Of a DNA stretch of 47,331 nt, positions 1-8,655 are shown one piece after another. How positions within the stretch are numbered: position 1 is the first letter of the stretch; every line of letters starts with the position of its first letter. The DNA lies in assembly GCA_964473335.1 (NCBI GenBank), contig CAYYOO010000003.1, positions 1 through 47,331 on the forward strand, written 5' to 3'. The position numbers were made by a program, and so were the translations under genes. This DNA comes from CAYZTD01 sp964473335. Its GTDB lineage: Archaea > Thermoplasmatota > E2 > DHVEG-1. A model generated the notes under the pieces. It was not told where the DNA came from. It ran no database searches and saw nothing but the letters and a program-made list of their open reading frames with translations.

Positions 1-933
1 AGAAGGCTCTACGATCAAGGATTTTTAAGAAAATTAACAGTCCCTCTTTTAAATCGACTTGGTTGTGAGATGCTGGCTGTAATATATACTCAGTTCAATC
101 CAGTAATACCTCTTGATGAAAGAATTAAAACAACCAAAAGAACAATTGAGGTTTTTGATGAAATCTTTTATTCAGTAGGTGAACAGGAAAAAGGTTTTTC
201 AATTAGTCTTTCAAAAAATTATACAAACATTGGAAGAATAAATGATATTCGTACAGAAACTTTTGGTGGAGTAGGTCTTCTTGAAAAAGAATATCCAAAC
301 GAAATTGTATTTCCCTTTGAAATAAGTGAGATAATCAGATTCTTTGATTTTTCTAGAGTTATCAAAGATTTCTTTGAAATAGAAAATATTGAGAGTAATA
401 AAGATAAAAACATATTATTTGACGATATTAGTAATATTGAATTAAATGATAAAGAAAAGAATGTATATTCAACTTTAGTAAAAAACCCAAACTCAACAAC
501 ACAAAAAATAGGCGAATTTGTTGGTCTTTCTCGTCATACAGTATCTAGGATGAAAAAAAGTTTTTTTGAAAATAATATGTTAAAAACAATCACTATTCCA
601 AATCTTAAAAAGCTTGGTTTTGAAATCTTAGCTTTTTATCCAATTAGTTTTGATCCAAATAAATATCCATCAGAAAAGGATATTGAATTTTTGGATACAA
701 ATTCAACTATATTTTTTGCTAAAAGAAAATTTGAAAGCGTAATTATTTCTGCTTATCATAATTATCAAAAATATAAAGAGGACAAAATGCATAAAATCCG
801 ATATTTAAAAGAAAAAGAATTAATTTCTGATACTCCTCAAATTGGTAAATATATGTTTGAACGTATGACTGTTATAAAGGATTTTAATTTTTCACCAATT
901 TCAAGGAAAATATTGGAATTAAATTCAAATTAA
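1..933 (+). CDS. Duplicated winged-HTH transcriptional regulator, 5' end outside the window
   Basis: The reading frame is open from base 1, so the gene begins upstream and at least 310 residues are visible; the ATG at 70 is internal. A helix-turn-helix lies at about nt 484-600 (TTQKIGEFVGLSRHTVSRMK). The window opens inside another copy of the same module: the 34 residues from nt 1 to 102 align without gaps to those from nt 556 to 657, with about 11 identities including L, T, P, L, G, E, L, A and F-x-P. The protein is therefore a tandem repeat of HTH plus a roughly 100-residue effector-like domain, with an organisation reminiscent of Lrp/AsnC-like archaeal regulators. It lies upstream of and in the same direction as the acetyl-CoA synthetase gene, and could regulate it. 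The ligand is unknown. Confidence 0.75.
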   Translation, partial: RRLYDQGFLRKLTVPLLNRLGCEMLAVIYTQFNPVIPLDERIKTTKRTIEVFDEIFYSVGEQEKGFSISLSKNYTNIGRINDIRTETFGGVGLLEKEYPNEIVFPFEISEIIRFFDFSRVIKDFFEIENIESNKDKNILFDDISNIELNDKEKNVYSTLVKNPNSTTQKIGEFVGLSRHTVSRMKKSFFENNMLKTITIPNLKKLGFEILAFYPISFDPNKYPSEKDIEFLDTNSTIFFAKRKFESVIISAYHNYQKYKEDKMHKIRYLKEKELISDTPQIGKYMFERMTVIKDFNFSPISRKILELNSN

Positions 934-968
934 TATAAAATTGTACTAAAACTATTCTACAATTTGCA

Positions 969-983
969 ACAATATATTATTGT
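969..983. repeat. 15-bp palindrome downstream of the regulator
   Basis: Arms acaata and tattgt flank a 3-nt centre. The site lies 36 bases after the stop codon of the HTH regulator, in AT-rich sequence. It may be an operator half-site or part of a weak terminator; in a region this AT-rich it could also be chance. Confidence 0.25.
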
Positions 984-1094
984 CAATATATTTTTTTGTT
1001 TTTTTGTATATGATTTATTGTTTTTTCTTTCCATAATTTCAATTAATTTATGAAAAAATACTTATACTGTAACTATAATTCGCAATTCCCTTAC

Positions 1095-1137
1095 TTATAT
1101 ATAGGGGAGGATGATCAGAAGGGTATTTTTGATCATC
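1095..1137 (+). promoter_or_regulatory. acs promoter with inverted repeat at the start site
   Basis: A TATA box (ttatatat, 1095-1102) is followed by the inverted repeat gatgatca (1110-1117) and tgatcatc (1130-1137), perfect over 8 bp with a 12-nt spacer. The predicted transcription start, about 25 nt after the TATA centre, falls inside the repeat. It could be an operator that blocks initiation or a 5' hairpin. The leader to the ATG at 1186 is about 60 nt. Confidence 0.5.
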
Positions 1138-1185
1138 ATAATTGAATAATAATCAATTGAAAATATGATAAGAGGTTGAAAAAAT

Positions 1186-3135
1186 ATGCCAGAAGAAGAA
1201 ACTGTTGAGATTTTTAATCCCAGCGAAGAGTTTAGTAGAAAAGCACATGTGAAAAACATGGATGAGTATCAGAAAATGTATGATGAATCAGTTAAAAACC
1301 CAGAAGATTTTTGGGCAAAGATGGCTGATGAACATGTAAGCTGGTACAAAAAATGGAATAAAGTTAGAGACTACAATTTTAAAGAAGGAAAAATCAAATG
1401 GTTCGAAGGAGCAAAATTAAACGTTTCATACAACTGTCTTGATAGACACGTTGAAAATGGAGACGGTGATGAAATAGCAATTGTTTGGGAAGGAAACGAA
1501 CCAGACATGATCAAAAAATATACCTTCAAGGAACTTCTTTCTGAAGTACAAAAATTTGCAAATGTTTTAAAATCAAAAGGAGTCAAAAAAGGCGATCGTG
1601 TTTGTATATATCTACAAATGGTCCCTGAACTAGCTATTGCAATGCTTGCTTGTTCAAGAATCGGCGCAGTCCATTCTATTGTATTTGGTGGATTTTCAGC
1701 TGATTCATTAAAAGACAGAGTAAACGACTCAAAATGTAAAATTTTAATCACCCAAGATGAAGGTGTCAGGGGAGCAAAACCTCTTCCAATGAAACCAACT
1801 GTTGATAAAGCAGTAGAAGACACACCTTCAATTGAATCAGTTATTGTTGTAAAAAGAATAGGTTCAGAAGTTAACTGGACTGATAAAGACTGCTGGTGGC
1901 ATGAAGAAATGGAAAAAGCAGATCCAGAGTGTCCACCTGGGGAAATGGATGCTGAAGATCCATTATTCATATTATACACATCTGGTTCAACTGGTAAACC
2001 AAAAGGTGTACTTCATACAACTGGCGGATACTTAGTTTATACTACTGTTACACACAAATATGTTTTTGATTATCATGAAGGCGATATCTATTGGTGTACA
2101 GCTGATATCGGCTGGATTACAGGTCACTCATATATTGTATATGGTCCACTTACAAACAAAGCAACAACTCTTATGTATGAAGGTGTTCCTAACTATCCAG
2201 ATTGGGGTAGATTCTGGGGAATTTGTGAGAGACACAACGTAAACATCTTTTACACAGCACCAACTGCACTTAGAGCTCTTATGAAACAAGGTGATAAATG
2301 GGTAGAAAAACACAATCTTGATACATTAAAAGTTCTTGGTAGTGTCGGCGAACCTATCAAAGAAAAAGAATGGAAATGGTATTATGATCTAGTCGGTGGC
2401 GGAAGATGCCCAATTGTTGATACATGGTGGCAAACTGAAACCGGTGGAATTCTTATCACACCACTTCCAGGTGCAACTCCATTAAAACCAGGTTCAGCAA
2501 CTAAACCTTTCTTTGGCGTTGAACCAGTAATCATGGATGATAATGGAAAAGAAAAAACCGGTAACAGTATTGAAGGAAACTTAGCAATAAAATCTGCATG
2601 GCCGGGTATGATGAGAACTTTATATGGTGATCATGAAAGATTTGTAAACACATATTTTTCAATGTATCCTGGATACTACTTTACTGGCGATGGCTGTAGA
2701 AAAGATGAAGATGGATACTACTGGATAACTGGCCGTGTTGATGATGTAATAAACGTTTCAGGTCATAGAATAGGTACAGCTGAAGTTGAAGGTGCAATTG
2801 GTAAACACCAAAAAGTTGCTGAAGCAGCAGTTGTAGGATTCCCACACGACATTAAAGGTCAGGGAATATATGCATATGTAACACTAAAAGCAGGACAAAA
2901 AGTCCACGATGGTCTAACTAAAGAAATAGTAAATATCTGTAGAGAAGAAATCGGACCTATTGCATCACCTGATAGAATTCAGTATACTGAAGGCCTTCCA
3001 AAGACCAGATCTGGTAAAATCATGAGACGTATCTTAAGAAAAATTGCTGATGGTAAAGTCGATGAACTTGGTGATACTAGTACATTAGCTGATCCATCAA
3101 TTGTAGATACTCTTGTTGATAACAGACAAGAATAA
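1186..3135 (+). CDS. acs: Acetyl-CoA synthetase (AMP-forming)
   Basis: Activates acetate to acetyl-AMP and then acetyl-CoA in the cytoplasm. At 649 aa it has the usual full length. The ANL signatures are all present: the phosphate loop YTSGSTGKPKG (from about residue 264), WWQTETGG (about 414), the YFTGDG...GRVDDVINVSGHRI hinge, and the C-terminal catalytic lysine in PKTRSGKIMRR (K611), which in the family is the residue controlled by acylation. The ATG at 1186 is preceded by aagaggttg. The gene stands alone with its own promoter and a hairpin terminator behind it. It could serve acetate assimilation, or run in reverse in fermentation. Confidence 0.97.
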   Translation: MPEEETVEIFNPSEEFSRKAHVKNMDEYQKMYDESVKNPEDFWAKMADEHVSWYKKWNKVRDYNFKEGKIKWFEGAKLNVSYNCLDRHVENGDGDEIAIVWEGNEPDMIKKYTFKELLSEVQKFANVLKSKGVKKGDRVCIYLQMVPELAIAMLACSRIGAVHSIVFGGFSADSLKDRVNDSKCKILITQDEGVRGAKPLPMKPTVDKAVEDTPSIESVIVVKRIGSEVNWTDKDCWWHEEMEKADPECPPGEMDAEDPLFILYTSGSTGKPKGVLHTTGGYLVYTTVTHKYVFDYHEGDIYWCTADIGWITGHSYIVYGPLTNKATTLMYEGVPNYPDWGRFWGICERHNVNIFYTAPTALRALMKQGDKWVEKHNLDTLKVLGSVGEPIKEKEWKWYYDLVGGGRCPIVDTWWQTETGGILITPLPGATPLKPGSATKPFFGVEPVIMDDNGKEKTGNSIEGNLAIKSAWPGMMRTLYGDHERFVNTYFSMYPGYYFTGDGCRKDEDGYYWITGRVDDVINVSGHRIGTAEVEGAIGKHQKVAEAAVVGFPHDIKGQGIYAYVTLKAGQKVHDGLTKEIVNICREEIGPIASPDRIQYTEGLPKTRSGKIMRRILRKIADGKVDELGDTSTLADPSIVDTLVDNRQE

Positions 3136-3146
3136 AAAAAACAGTA

Positions 3147-3180
3147 GGGTTATTATTTAACCCAATTTTTTCTTTTTTTT
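3147..3180 (+). terminator. Intrinsic-type terminator of acs
   Basis: The hairpin gggtta (3147-3152) / taaccc (3158-3163) has a 5-nt loop and is followed by a T-rich tract (3166-3180). It starts 11 bases after the acs stop codon. Confidence 0.6.
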
Positions 3181-3228
3181 ATCAAAAATCTTAATTTGTA
3201 CTTATCTTTTACAGGTTTTTAGAAATTC

Positions 3229-4089
3229 ATGGATTATGATAGTTTAGTGGGAGGAATAGTTGAACTTATCCGTAAAGCTGAAACTGATCTTCCAAAGGAT
3301 GTAATTAATGCTCTAAAAAATTCACTTAAAATTGAAAAAGGTATTGCTAAAATTCAAATTGAAAATATTTTAAAAAATATTGATATAGCTAAAAAAACAG
3401 ATAGGCCGATGTGTCAGGACACAGGTGTTCAAACCTTTTTTGTAGAAATCGGGAAAAACTTTTCTTTTTCAAGTAGGATTAAAGATGCAATAACTGATGG
3501 TGTAAAAAAAGCAACTAAACAAATTCCTCTTCGACCTAATACAATTGATCCTTTTACTAAAGTAAATCACAAAGATAATGTTGGAGATTACATTCCTGCT
3601 ATAACTTGGGATTTTTCTGATGGAAATACTTGTGAAATCACTGCTATTCCAAAAGGTGGTGGTAGTGAAAACATGAGTAAACTAGTAATGCTAAAACCAG
3701 GCCAGGGTATTGAAGGAATCAAGGATTTTGTTGTTAAAGAAATGATTTCAGCTGGTGGAAATCCCTGCCCTCCTACTGTTGTAGGTATTGGCATTGGTGG
3801 TGGTGCAGATTTAGCAATGAAACTAGGTAAAAAAGCACTCCTTCGGCCTGTTGGAAAGAATAATTCAGATAAAGAAATTGCTAAAATTGAAAATTATATC
3901 AAAGATGAAATCAATAAAAGTGGTGTTGGCCCCATGGGTCTTGGTGGGAAAACTACTGTTCTTGATGTTCATATTGAAAAAGCACCAAGGCATCCAGCGA
4001 GTCTTCCGGTGGGCCTTGTTGTTCAATGTTGGGCTGATAGAAGAGCTAAGATGATTATTAAATCAGATGGATCTTGGGAGGTTTTATAG
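3229..4089 (+). CDS. Fumarate hydratase, class I, alpha subunit
   Basis: N-terminal (cluster-carrying) half of the iron-sulfur fumarase/L-tartrate dehydratase family, interconverting fumarate and malate. Three cysteines suited to the 4Fe-4S cluster are visible: C62 in PMCQDTG, C180 in GGNPCPPT and C267 in VVQCWADRRA. Also visible are IGIGGGADLAMKLGKKALLRP and GPMGLGGKTTVLDVHI. At 286 aa it has the family length for the split, two-gene form. It abuts the beta-subunit gene with no spacer (stop 4087-4089, next start 4090). Tartrate dehydratase activity cannot be excluded from sequence, but fumarase is much likelier beside central-metabolism genes. Confidence 0.93.
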   Translation: MDYDSLVGGIVELIRKAETDLPKDVINALKNSLKIEKGIAKIQIENILKNIDIAKKTDRPMCQDTGVQTFFVEIGKNFSFSSRIKDAITDGVKKATKQIPLRPNTIDPFTKVNHKDNVGDYIPAITWDFSDGNTCEITAIPKGGGSENMSKLVMLKPGQGIEGIKDFVVKEMISAGGNPCPPTVVGIGIGGGADLAMKLGKKALLRPVGKNNSDKEIAKIENYIKDEINKSGVGPMGLGGKTTVLDVHIEKAPRHPASLPVGLVVQCWADRRAKMIIKSDGSWEVL

Positions 4090-4647
4090 TTGTCTGAATT
4101 TCATCTTAAAACCCCTCTACATAAAACCGATATTAAAAATCTAAAAGTTGGAGATATTATTTATCTATCTGGTACTGTTTTTACCGCTCGTGATTCAGCT
4201 CATGAGATACTTCTAAAAATGGATAAAAATGATCTTTCTTTTGATCCATCTAAGTTGGCTCTTTATCATTGTGGTCCACTTATGGAAAAAAAAGGTAATG
4301 ATTGGAAAGTTATTTCTGCAGGTCCTACGACAAGTTCACGAATGGAACTATTTGAAGATAGGTTTATAGAAAAGTTTGATGTAAGTCTAATCATCGGAAA
4401 AGGAGATATGGGATTAAATACACAAAAAGCTTTACAAAAATATATATGTATATATGCATCTTATACTGGTGGTGCAGGAGCACTTGCTGCTGATAAAATC
4501 ACAAAAATAAAAGAAGTTTATTATTTGGAAAAACTTGGTATGGCCGAAGCGATCTGGATTTTTGAAGTAAAAGACTTTGGGCCTCTTGTTGTTGCAATGG
4601 ATTCACATGGAAATACTATTTATAAGGATTCTACATCCTTTGATTGA
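4090..4647 (+). CDS. Fumarate hydratase, class I, beta subunit
   Basis: The C-terminal half of class I fumarase as a separate 185-aa protein, pairing with the subunit encoded immediately upstream. It shows the family motifs SGTVFTARDSAH (residues 27-38), YHCGPLM, SAGPTTSSRMELF, KGDMG and the IYASYTGGAGALAADKI stretch that contributes to substrate binding. Translation probably starts at the TTG directly after the alpha stop codon, so the two subunits are likely translationally coupled. NAD synthetase follows 3 bases after its stop. Confidence 0.92.
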   Translation: MSEFHLKTPLHKTDIKNLKVGDIIYLSGTVFTARDSAHEILLKMDKNDLSFDPSKLALYHCGPLMEKKGNDWKVISAGPTTSSRMELFEDRFIEKFDVSLIIGKGDMGLNTQKALQKYICIYASYTGGAGALAADKITKIKEVYYLEKLGMAEAIWIFEVKDFGPLVVAMDSHGNTIYKDSTSFD

Positions 4648-4650
4648 AGA

Positions 4651-5475
4651 TTGGGTGATAAAATAGGTCTTGACTTTAGTGAAGTATCAATTGTAATTGA
4701 GGAATTCATTAAGACTTATGTAAAAAATACTGGGATGAAAGGTGTTGTCCTTGGTCTTTCTGGTGGTATTGATTCAGCAGTAACTGCAGTTCTTTGTAAA
4801 AAAGCTCTTGGAAAAGAAAATGTAAAATGTGTTTTTTTACCTGATAATGTCACTCCAAAATCAGATACAAGAGACCAAGATATAATCTCAAAAAAGTTTG
4901 ATCTAAATATTAAAACTAAAGACATAACTCCACTTATATCTGAATACAAAAAATATTGTATTTTAAAACCCAAAAAAATTGCTCTAGCAAACATAAAAGC
5001 AAGAATCCGAATGATAATTCTATTTGAATATGCAAACATGAATGATAGTATAGTATGTGGAACCTCAAATAAATCTGAAATTCTTGTTGGATACTTTACA
5101 AAATTTGGTGATGGTGGAGTAGACATCATGCCGATTGGAGATCTATATAAAACTCAAATCTATAAACTTGCTCGGTACTTAGAAATCCCTGAAAAAATTA
5201 TCAAAAAACCCCCAACAGCAGGTCTAATCAAAGGCCAAACCGATCAAAAAGAACTAAAAATGGACTATGAAACTTTAGATGCAATTTTAATGGGCCTGGA
5301 AAAAAAAATTGACATTAAAAGTATTTCAAAACAATCTTGTGTTGAAGAACCCGAAGTTTTAAGAATCAAAAATTTAAGAATTAAAAGCCAGCATAAAAGA
5401 AGAATGCCTATGATTCCAAAAGTTGGAATTAGGACCCCTGGGTATGACTGGAGGTCCCCAATACAGCTAGGTTAA
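4651..5475 (+). CDS. nadE: NH3-dependent NAD+ synthetase
   Basis: Last step of NAD synthesis: ATP-dependent amidation of nicotinate adenine dinucleotide. The PP-loop SGGIDS is at residues 37-42. Further family motifs are GTSNKSEILVGYFTKFGDGG, PIGDLYKTQIYKLAR and PPTAGL. At 274 aa it is the short form without a glutaminase domain, so it uses ammonia directly. It starts at a TTG (4651) 3 bases after the fumarase beta stop and is evidently the third gene of that operon. No ATG is available near the conserved N-terminus. Confidence 0.93.
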   Translation: MGDKIGLDFSEVSIVIEEFIKTYVKNTGMKGVVLGLSGGIDSAVTAVLCKKALGKENVKCVFLPDNVTPKSDTRDQDIISKKFDLNIKTKDITPLISEYKKYCILKPKKIALANIKARIRMIILFEYANMNDSIVCGTSNKSEILVGYFTKFGDGGVDIMPIGDLYKTQIYKLARYLEIPEKIIKKPPTAGLIKGQTDQKELKMDYETLDAILMGLEKKIDIKSISKQSCVEEPEVLRIKNLRIKSQHKRRMPMIPKVGIRTPGYDWRSPIQLG

Positions 5476-5480
5476 ATATA

Positions 5481-5510
5481 TTTAGATATGTCTTTTTATG
5501 TATATCTAAA
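5481..5510. terminator. Bidirectional terminator between nadE and purC
   Basis: A 9-bp perfect inverted repeat, tttagatat (5481-5489) / atatctaaa (5502-5510), with a T-rich 12-nt loop lies exactly between the two convergent genes and overlaps the purC stop codon. Confidence 0.5.
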
Positions 5511-6393
5511 ATTGGAATTTTTTCCCTGTTAATTTTTCATATGCTTCAATATATCTAGATTCAGTACCTTTTACTACTTTTTCAGGTAGATTGGGTGGTG
5601 TACTGTTTTTATCCCACTCTGTTGTACTCAGATAATCTCGAACGTATTGTTTATCAAAACTTGATTGTTTTTTACCTGGAACGTATTCATCTTCTGGCCA
5701 AAATCTGCTGGAATCAGGTGTTAAGACTTCGTCAACTAAAACTATCTCATCATCGATTTTTCCAAATTCAAATTTTGTATCAGCAATAATTATTCCTTTT
5801 TTTCTTGCGTATTCTGCACCTTTGTTATATAGTTCTAATGACAATTCTTTTAGTTTTTCAGCGTTTTTTTCACCTATCATTTCTTTCATTTTTTCAAAAG
5901 AAATATTTTCATCGTGTCCTACATCAGCTTTGGTACTTGGTGTAAATAAGGGTTCATCGAATTTTTCTGATTCTTTCATTCCACTTGGAAGTTTAATCCC
6001 ACAGACTGTTCCATCTTTTTGATATGATTTCCATGCTGAGCCGGATATATAACCTCGAACAATACATTCAACAGGAAAAACTTTAGCTTTTTTGACTAGC
6101 ATTCCTCTGTTATCAACTTCATTAGCATAGGTTTTTAATTTATCTAAATAACTAGATACCTCTGTAGTTATCATATGGCTTTTAACTGTGTCTTTAAAAT
6201 GTTCAAACCAGAATTTTGAGATTTGAGTAAGGCAAATTCCTTTATTTGGAATTGCTTCATGTAAGACATAATCAAAAGCTGAAATTCGGTCTGTTACAAC
6301 AATTAAAAGTTTGTCATTTGCTTCATATATATCTCTTACTTTTCCTGTTTTAAAAGCCTTTAATGGTAGATTTGTTTCTGTTACAGTACTCAA
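5506..6393 (-). CDS. purC: Phosphoribosylaminoimidazole-succinocarboxamide synthase
   Basis: SAICAR synthetase of de novo purine synthesis, which condenses CAIR with aspartate using ATP. Clear family motifs are TGKVRDIYEAN, VVTDRISAFDYVL, ECIVRGYISGSAWKSY, DTKFEFG and VDEVLTPDSSRFW. At 295 aa it is the longer form, with an extra C-terminal helix region of the kind found in yeast-type enzymes, rather than the roughly 240-aa form common in other prokaryotes. It lies 23 bases downstream of metG on the same strand and is probably cotranscribed with it. A ggagg-like sequence precedes the ATG (plus strand cctcc near 6404). Confidence 0.96.
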   Translation of the reverse strand: MSTVTETNLPLKAFKTGKVRDIYEANDKLLIVVTDRISAFDYVLHEAIPNKGICLTQISKFWFEHFKDTVKSHMITTEVSSYLDKLKTYANEVDNRGMLVKKAKVFPVECIVRGYISGSAWKSYQKDGTVCGIKLPSGMKESEKFDEPLFTPSTKADVGHDENISFEKMKEMIGEKNAEKLKELSLELYNKGAEYARKKGIIIADTKFEFGKIDDEIVLVDEVLTPDSSRFWPEDEYVPGKKQSSFDKQYVRDYLSTTEWDKNSTPPNLPEKVVKGTESRYIEAYEKLTGKKFQF

Positions 6394-6416
6394 GTTTTTA
6401 CTCCTCCATTATTTTT

Positions 6417-8561
6417 TTATAAAATTTTTGAACCTTTCTCAATTTTTTTATCTGAGCTGATATCTCCTTTTTTACCCTTTAATGTTTTTCCATTATAAAT
6501 TGCTTTCTGATTTTCATCTATTATCATTTTTACATCTTTGAAATCATCAAACTCAAGAACTTTTTCAGGATTTTTTGAAATACCTTCAATTATTACTTCA
6601 CTACCAGGATTTGCATCTTTCGGATCAAGTAGTGAACATGTTCCTTTTCCATCTTCGGCGGCAAGAAGCATTCCATTTGATTTAACACCACGTATCTTTG
6701 CAGGTTTTAAATTATAAACAATAATTATTCTTTTTCCAATTAGCTCTTCTCTTGAGTAATATGGTTTCATACCCGCAACAATCACTCTTTTTCCTAGTTT
6801 TCCTAGATCTAAATTTAGCATGTATAGTTTGTCTGCGTTTGGATGATCCTTTACATCAAGTACTTCTGCGACACGCAGATCTAGTTTTGAAAAAGGATCT
6901 TCTTCTGTCATGAAATCTGCAATTGAAAGTTTCTTAAATAAAGGCTTTGGTTTTACTAGTTCAGTTCCAACTTTCAAATCCTTTAATGAATCCTCCCATG
7001 TTGATTTTTCTATAGTATCTTTTTCCCCTATCATCTTCCATATTTCATTTGATGAAAAAGGTAGATAGGAATGAGTAAAAATTGCTAGAGCTTTTATTAT
7101 TTTTATACAAGTGTGTAGAACCGTTTTACATCTTTCTTTATCTTCTTTAACTAGTTTCCATGGTTCATTATCATTGAAATATTTATTTGCAAATTTAGCT
7201 AGGTTCATTGCTTCTCTTAGACCTATTTTGAATTTACAGTTCTTAATTGCATTTGATACTTTTTCTGATGTTTTTCTGATTTCATCTATTGCTTTTTTAT
7301 CTAGTTCATTAGGTTTATTAAGTCTGGGGATTTCTCCAAAATTTTTACTAGTAAATGTTATAACTCTATGTACAAAATTTCCATATGCTCCAACTAGTTC
7401 ATCGTTATTTTTTGAAACAAAATCGTTCCATGCCCAGTTTGTATCTTTGTTTTCTGGCATGTTTATTGATAAATAGTATCTAACAGAATCTACATCAAGG
7501 TTTTTTATAATATCAGGAACCCAAACAGCAATACCTCTACTTTTTGAGAATTGTTCTCCTTCAAGTCTTAAATATTCATTTGCAGGGATATCATACGGTA
7601 AATTCAAATTTTTGTTATATCCCATTAATATTGATGGCCAAATAATGCTATGAAATGGAATGTTGTCTTTAGCTAGAAAATAATAATGTTTAGCATCTTT
7701 ATTTTCCCACCAACTTTTCCATTTGTTTTCATCTTTTTGAATTTTTGCCCATTCTTTACTTGCAGCAATGTATCCAATAACTGCATCAAACCATACATAT
7801 ATTCTCTTATCCTCATAACCGTCTATTGGAACTTTTATTCCCCAGCTCATGTCGCGTGTTATTGCACGATCCTTTAATCCATCTTTAAGCCAATTATTTG
7901 TAAATTTCCAAACACTTGATTTCCAGTGTTTTTTATCTTTCATAAATTCTTTTAATTTTTTTTCAAATTTACTTAAAGCAAAGAAAAGATGTTTACTTGT
8001 TCTAATTTTAGGTTCACAATTGCATATTTTACATATTACGTTTTTTAGTTCTTGAGGGTCAAGTATTGTTCCACATTCATCACATTGATCCCCTCGAGCC
8101 TTTTCATTTCCGCATTCAGGGCATTTTCCCTCTATATATCTATCTGGAAGAAATTTATCACAATTTTTGCAGTAGAATGATTCTACTTCTTTTTCATATA
8201 TGTATCCTTTATCATAGAGTGTCTTAAATACATCTTTTACAACCTTTTCATGGTTATTTGTTGTGGTTCTTGTAAAAAGGTCAAAAGAAATGCCCATCTC
8301 TTTCATATTTTCCGTATGTTCCTTGTTATATCTATCTACAATTTTTTGCGGTGTTGTGTTTTCTTTATCTGCAGTAATTGTCACTGGCGTTCCGTGCTCA
8401 TCACTACCTGATACCATTAATACATCATTTTGTTTAAGTCTGTTATATCTTGCAAATATATCAGCTGGAAGATAGCATCCTGCTATATGACCTAGATGTA
8501 GTGAACCATTTGCATAAGGCCAGGCAACACCAATGTATATCTTTTCACTCATGTTAAACAT
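6417..8561 (-). CDS. metG: Methionyl-tRNA synthetase with fused tRNA-binding domain
   Basis: Charges initiator and elongator tRNA-Met. Class I signatures are HLGH (residues 22-25) and the KMSKS-loop variant FSKSR (338-342). The connective peptide carries eight cysteines in four CxxC pairs (C131/134, C147/150, C160/163, C177/180), enough for two zinc knuckles as in archaeal enzymes. From about residue 550 a C-terminal OB-fold EMAP-II/Trbp111-like tRNA-binding domain follows (DLRVAEV...VIVAGMKPYY...SNGMLLA); in many archaea this is a separate gene. An alternative start is Met4 (8552). The predicted TATA box puts the transcript start almost on the first ATG. Confidence 0.97.
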   Translation of the reverse strand: MFNMSEKIYIGVAWPYANGSLHLGHIAGCYLPADIFARYNRLKQNDVLMVSGSDEHGTPVTITADKENTTPQKIVDRYNKEHTENMKEMGISFDLFTRTTTNNHEKVVKDVFKTLYDKGYIYEKEVESFYCKNCDKFLPDRYIEGKCPECGNEKARGDQCDECGTILDPQELKNVICKICNCEPKIRTSKHLFFALSKFEKKLKEFMKDKKHWKSSVWKFTNNWLKDGLKDRAITRDMSWGIKVPIDGYEDKRIYVWFDAVIGYIAASKEWAKIQKDENKWKSWWENKDAKHYYFLAKDNIPFHSIIWPSILMGYNKNLNLPYDIPANEYLRLEGEQFSKSRGIAVWVPDIIKNLDVDSVRYYLSINMPENKDTNWAWNDFVSKNNDELVGAYGNFVHRVITFTSKNFGEIPRLNKPNELDKKAIDEIRKTSEKVSNAIKNCKFKIGLREAMNLAKFANKYFNDNEPWKLVKEDKERCKTVLHTCIKIIKALAIFTHSYLPFSSNEIWKMIGEKDTIEKSTWEDSLKDLKVGTELVKPKPLFKKLSIADFMTEEDPFSKLDLRVAEVLDVKDHPNADKLYMLNLDLGKLGKRVIVAGMKPYYSREELIGKRIIIVYNLKPAKIRGVKSNGMLLAAEDGKGTCSLLDPKDANPGSEVIIEGISKNPEKVLEFDDFKDVKMIIDENQKAIYNGKTLKGKKGDISSDKKIEKGSKIL

Positions 8562-8583
8562 TCATTGCTGAATACTGGCATAA

Positions 8584-8593
8584 CATTTAAATA
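8584..8593 (-). promoter_or_regulatory. metG TATA box (near-leaderless)
   Basis: Read on the minus strand, atatttaaat centres about 27 nt before the metG ATG at 8561. The message should therefore start at or within a few bases of the start codon. Confidence 0.5.
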
Positions 8594-8631
8594 TGGCGCA
8601 AAGCTAACAAATAATATAATAATAAGTATTC

Positions 8632-8641
8632 TAGATATAAT
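8632..8641 (+). promoter_or_regulatory. Predicted TATA box for the dnaG leader / RNA
   Basis: The sequence tagatataat lies about 20-25 nt before the 5' arm of the large inverted repeat at 8656. Transcription would then begin on that repeat and give a leader of about 180 nt before the dnaG ATG, or a separate small RNA. Confidence 0.4.
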
Positions 8642-8655
8642 CTAGGATAAATATT

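Noticed and set aside
1371..1979. 202-aa ORF opposite acs
   Set aside because: It is a shadow of the acetyl-CoA synthetase coding sequence with no recognisable features.
5822..6022. 66-aa ORF opposite purC
   Set aside because: Shadow of purC; phase-linked codons only.
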